A stretch of 64,000 nucleotides of DNA, from assembly GCA_028289345.1 (NCBI GenBank), contig JANQQL010000025.1, positions 62,001-126,000 of the forward strand, read 5' to 3'. Both the position numbers and the translations under genes were made by a program. The notes under the pieces were generated by a model. It did no database searches and was not told where the DNA came from. It worked only from the letters and a program-made list of their open reading frames with translations. Position 1 is the first letter of the stretch, and every line of letters begins with the position of its first letter. Shown in pieces: positions 63,082 to 64,000 of this stretch. Source of the DNA: Planctomycetota bacterium. Lineage in GTDB: Bacteria; Planctomycetota; B15-G4; SIAN01.

Positions 63082-64000
63082 ATGCTAATCGCCAGTGCAG
63101 TTCTCGCTCTTTCGGCATCGGGTGCCGCTCCGCCAGGCGTGATCTTTGTGGACGGCAGTGCAAAGGGGGCAAACGATGGCTCTTGTTGGAAAGACGCTTA
63201 TCGATTGCTTCAAGAGGCGATTGCCTCGGCGAGTTTTGGTGATGAGCTGTGGGTCGCACATGGGACCTACTATCCCGATGAATGGAATGGCGTTGACACG
63301 AACGATCGCGAATCTTCGTTTCAGATTCTTGATGGCGTAAAGATCTACGGTGGGTTCACGGGAAATGAAGCCTCGATCGACGATCGGAACGACCCCGACG
63401 CGATCACGATCTTGAGCGGCGACTTGATGCAGGATGACGCCGCAAATTTTGCCAATGTCGAAGACAACAGCCTTCATGTCGTCCGAATGAACTCGGTTGG
63501 CTTGTCGACGGTCTTGAACCGCCTGTCCATTTCAGGGGGAAATGCATCCGGTCCTGGCCTCGATGGGCTAGGGGGTGGGGCTCTCCTCATTGACGCGAGC
63601 CCCTGGATCGTGAGATGTACCTTCGAGGGAAACCTCGCCGACTACGGCGGAGGCGCATGCAGCGTCGTCGGAGCGCCGCTCATTGAAGACTCAGAGATCC
63701 GGGACAACCTCGCGGGAATCTGGGGTGGTGGTTGGTCTTCCCATGGTTCGCGGCTCGCCGTGTACGGATGCGCTGTTCGGGGAAACTCCGCTCCTGATGG
63801 AGGCGGGCTGAACGCCGCCTCCGGGGTGCTTTCCGTGGCAGATTGCCTCTTCTCGGAAAACAATGCAGAAGAAACTGGAGGAGCCGTCTGCAGTTCCTTG
63901 TCCGCGGTTGCGCAAATCGAAGCCTGCGATTTTTATCAGAACGAAGCTGCTCGGGGCGCCGGCGTCTGTGTCGATGAAGCGACCGCAGGAATTCAGAACT
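63082..64000 (+). CDS. Secreted right-handed beta-helix protein 4, cut by the window end
   Basis: The first 306 codons of a fourth array member are present and open to the right edge. The ATG at 63082 has AGGAGC upstream and a signal peptide (LIASAVLALSASGAA). It continues IFVDGSAKGANDGSCWKDA, then VWVAHGTYYPDE-like (read here as LWVAHGTYYPDE), ILSGDLMQDD, and GGG-rich beta-helix coils (YGGGACSVVG, DGGGLNAASG). The domain order is the same as in genes 1-3, so the C-terminal tail is expected beyond the window. Confidence 0.85.
   Translation, partial: MLIASAVLALSASGAAPPGVIFVDGSAKGANDGSCWKDAYRLLQEAIASASFGDELWVAHGTYYPDEWNGVDTNDRESSFQILDGVKIYGGFTGNEASIDDRNDPDAITILSGDLMQDDAANFANVEDNSLHVVRMNSVGLSTVLNRLSISGGNASGPGLDGLGGGALLIDASPWIVRCTFEGNLADYGGGACSVVGAPLIEDSEIRDNLAGIWGGGWSSHGSRLAVYGCAVRGNSAPDGGGLNAASGVLSVADCLFSENNAEETGGAVCSSLSAVAQIEACDFYQNEAARGAGVCVDEATAGIQN

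Noticed and set aside
1-64000. CRISPR arrays, insertion sequences, integrase or phage genes
   Set aside because: No evenly spaced repeats, transposase motifs, attachment-site pairs or phage structural genes were seen; the repeated sequences present are coding repeats inside surface proteins.

Overview
The window looks like a chromosomal segment from a planctomycete (phylum Planctomycetota; placement below phylum is not attempted). By eye it is G+C-rich (around 60%) and gene-dense. Its families are ones that typically co-occur in that phylum: ECF sigma factors next to Hanks-type kinases, a PVC-type dehydrogenase/cytochrome fusion, DUF1080 and ThuA proteins, a sulfatase, VCBS/FG-GAP lipoproteins, and large secreted beta-helix proteins with DCNGNG-type acidic tails. 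No rRNA, tRNA, CRISPR array, transposase or phage gene was found. Genes occur on both strands in short units. Many neighbours overlap by 4 bases, so translational coupling looks common.

Layout. 180-1973 (-) is a secreted zinc peptidase. 2241-5110 is an ECF sigma factor coupled to a transmembrane Ser/Thr kinase with a helical-repeat C-terminus. 5139-6044 (-) is a secreted protein with two SnoaL-like domains. 6213-8122 is a LytS-type sensor kinase and LytTR response regulator pair. 8531-24185 is a run of mostly exported proteins: a VCBS lipoprotein, a membrane protein, a PD40 propeller, a permuted D-amino-acid-oxidase-like flavoprotein, a putative glycoside hydrolase, an EreA/ChaN-like protein, a metzincin-like protein and an SGNH/TPR hybrid. 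24409-31577 holds a DUF1080 lipoprotein, a 1,639-residue multidomain redox protein and a ThuA protein, a group usually linked to carbohydrate breakdown. 31627-33751 (-) encodes the two halves of a Tm-1-like protein.

33998-37862 is an operon-like trio: an ECF sigma factor, a membrane anti-sigma-like protein and an exported, membrane-anchored CHAT protease with a helical-repeat region. I consider it the best candidate for an undescribed regulatory system. 37878-43210 holds two divergent secreted proteins (a repeat protein and a propeller/di-heme cytochrome) around a perfect palindrome. 43577-49791 carries an unknown membrane protein, EgtB, an AlgX/AlgJ-like SGNH protein with TPRs, and a sulfatase. 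50068-54002 (-) is a tandem pair of paralogous adhesin-like proteins. 54178-55631 (-) is an ArsR-AHSA1-DUF1579 operon, with a TonB-like lipoprotein diverging from it. From 56651 to the right edge there are four tandem beta-helix surface proteins, the last cut by the window end.

How the genes fit together (inference): the window is mainly cell-surface and periplasmic machinery with three signalling modules (ECF/kinase, LytS/LytTR, ECF/anti-sigma/CHAT). At least two secreted families are recognisable from shared C-terminal ends, one ending in NAVQ-x-x-F-[LV]-P and one in PRNG-[VI]-PDECE, which may mark sorting or anchoring routes.
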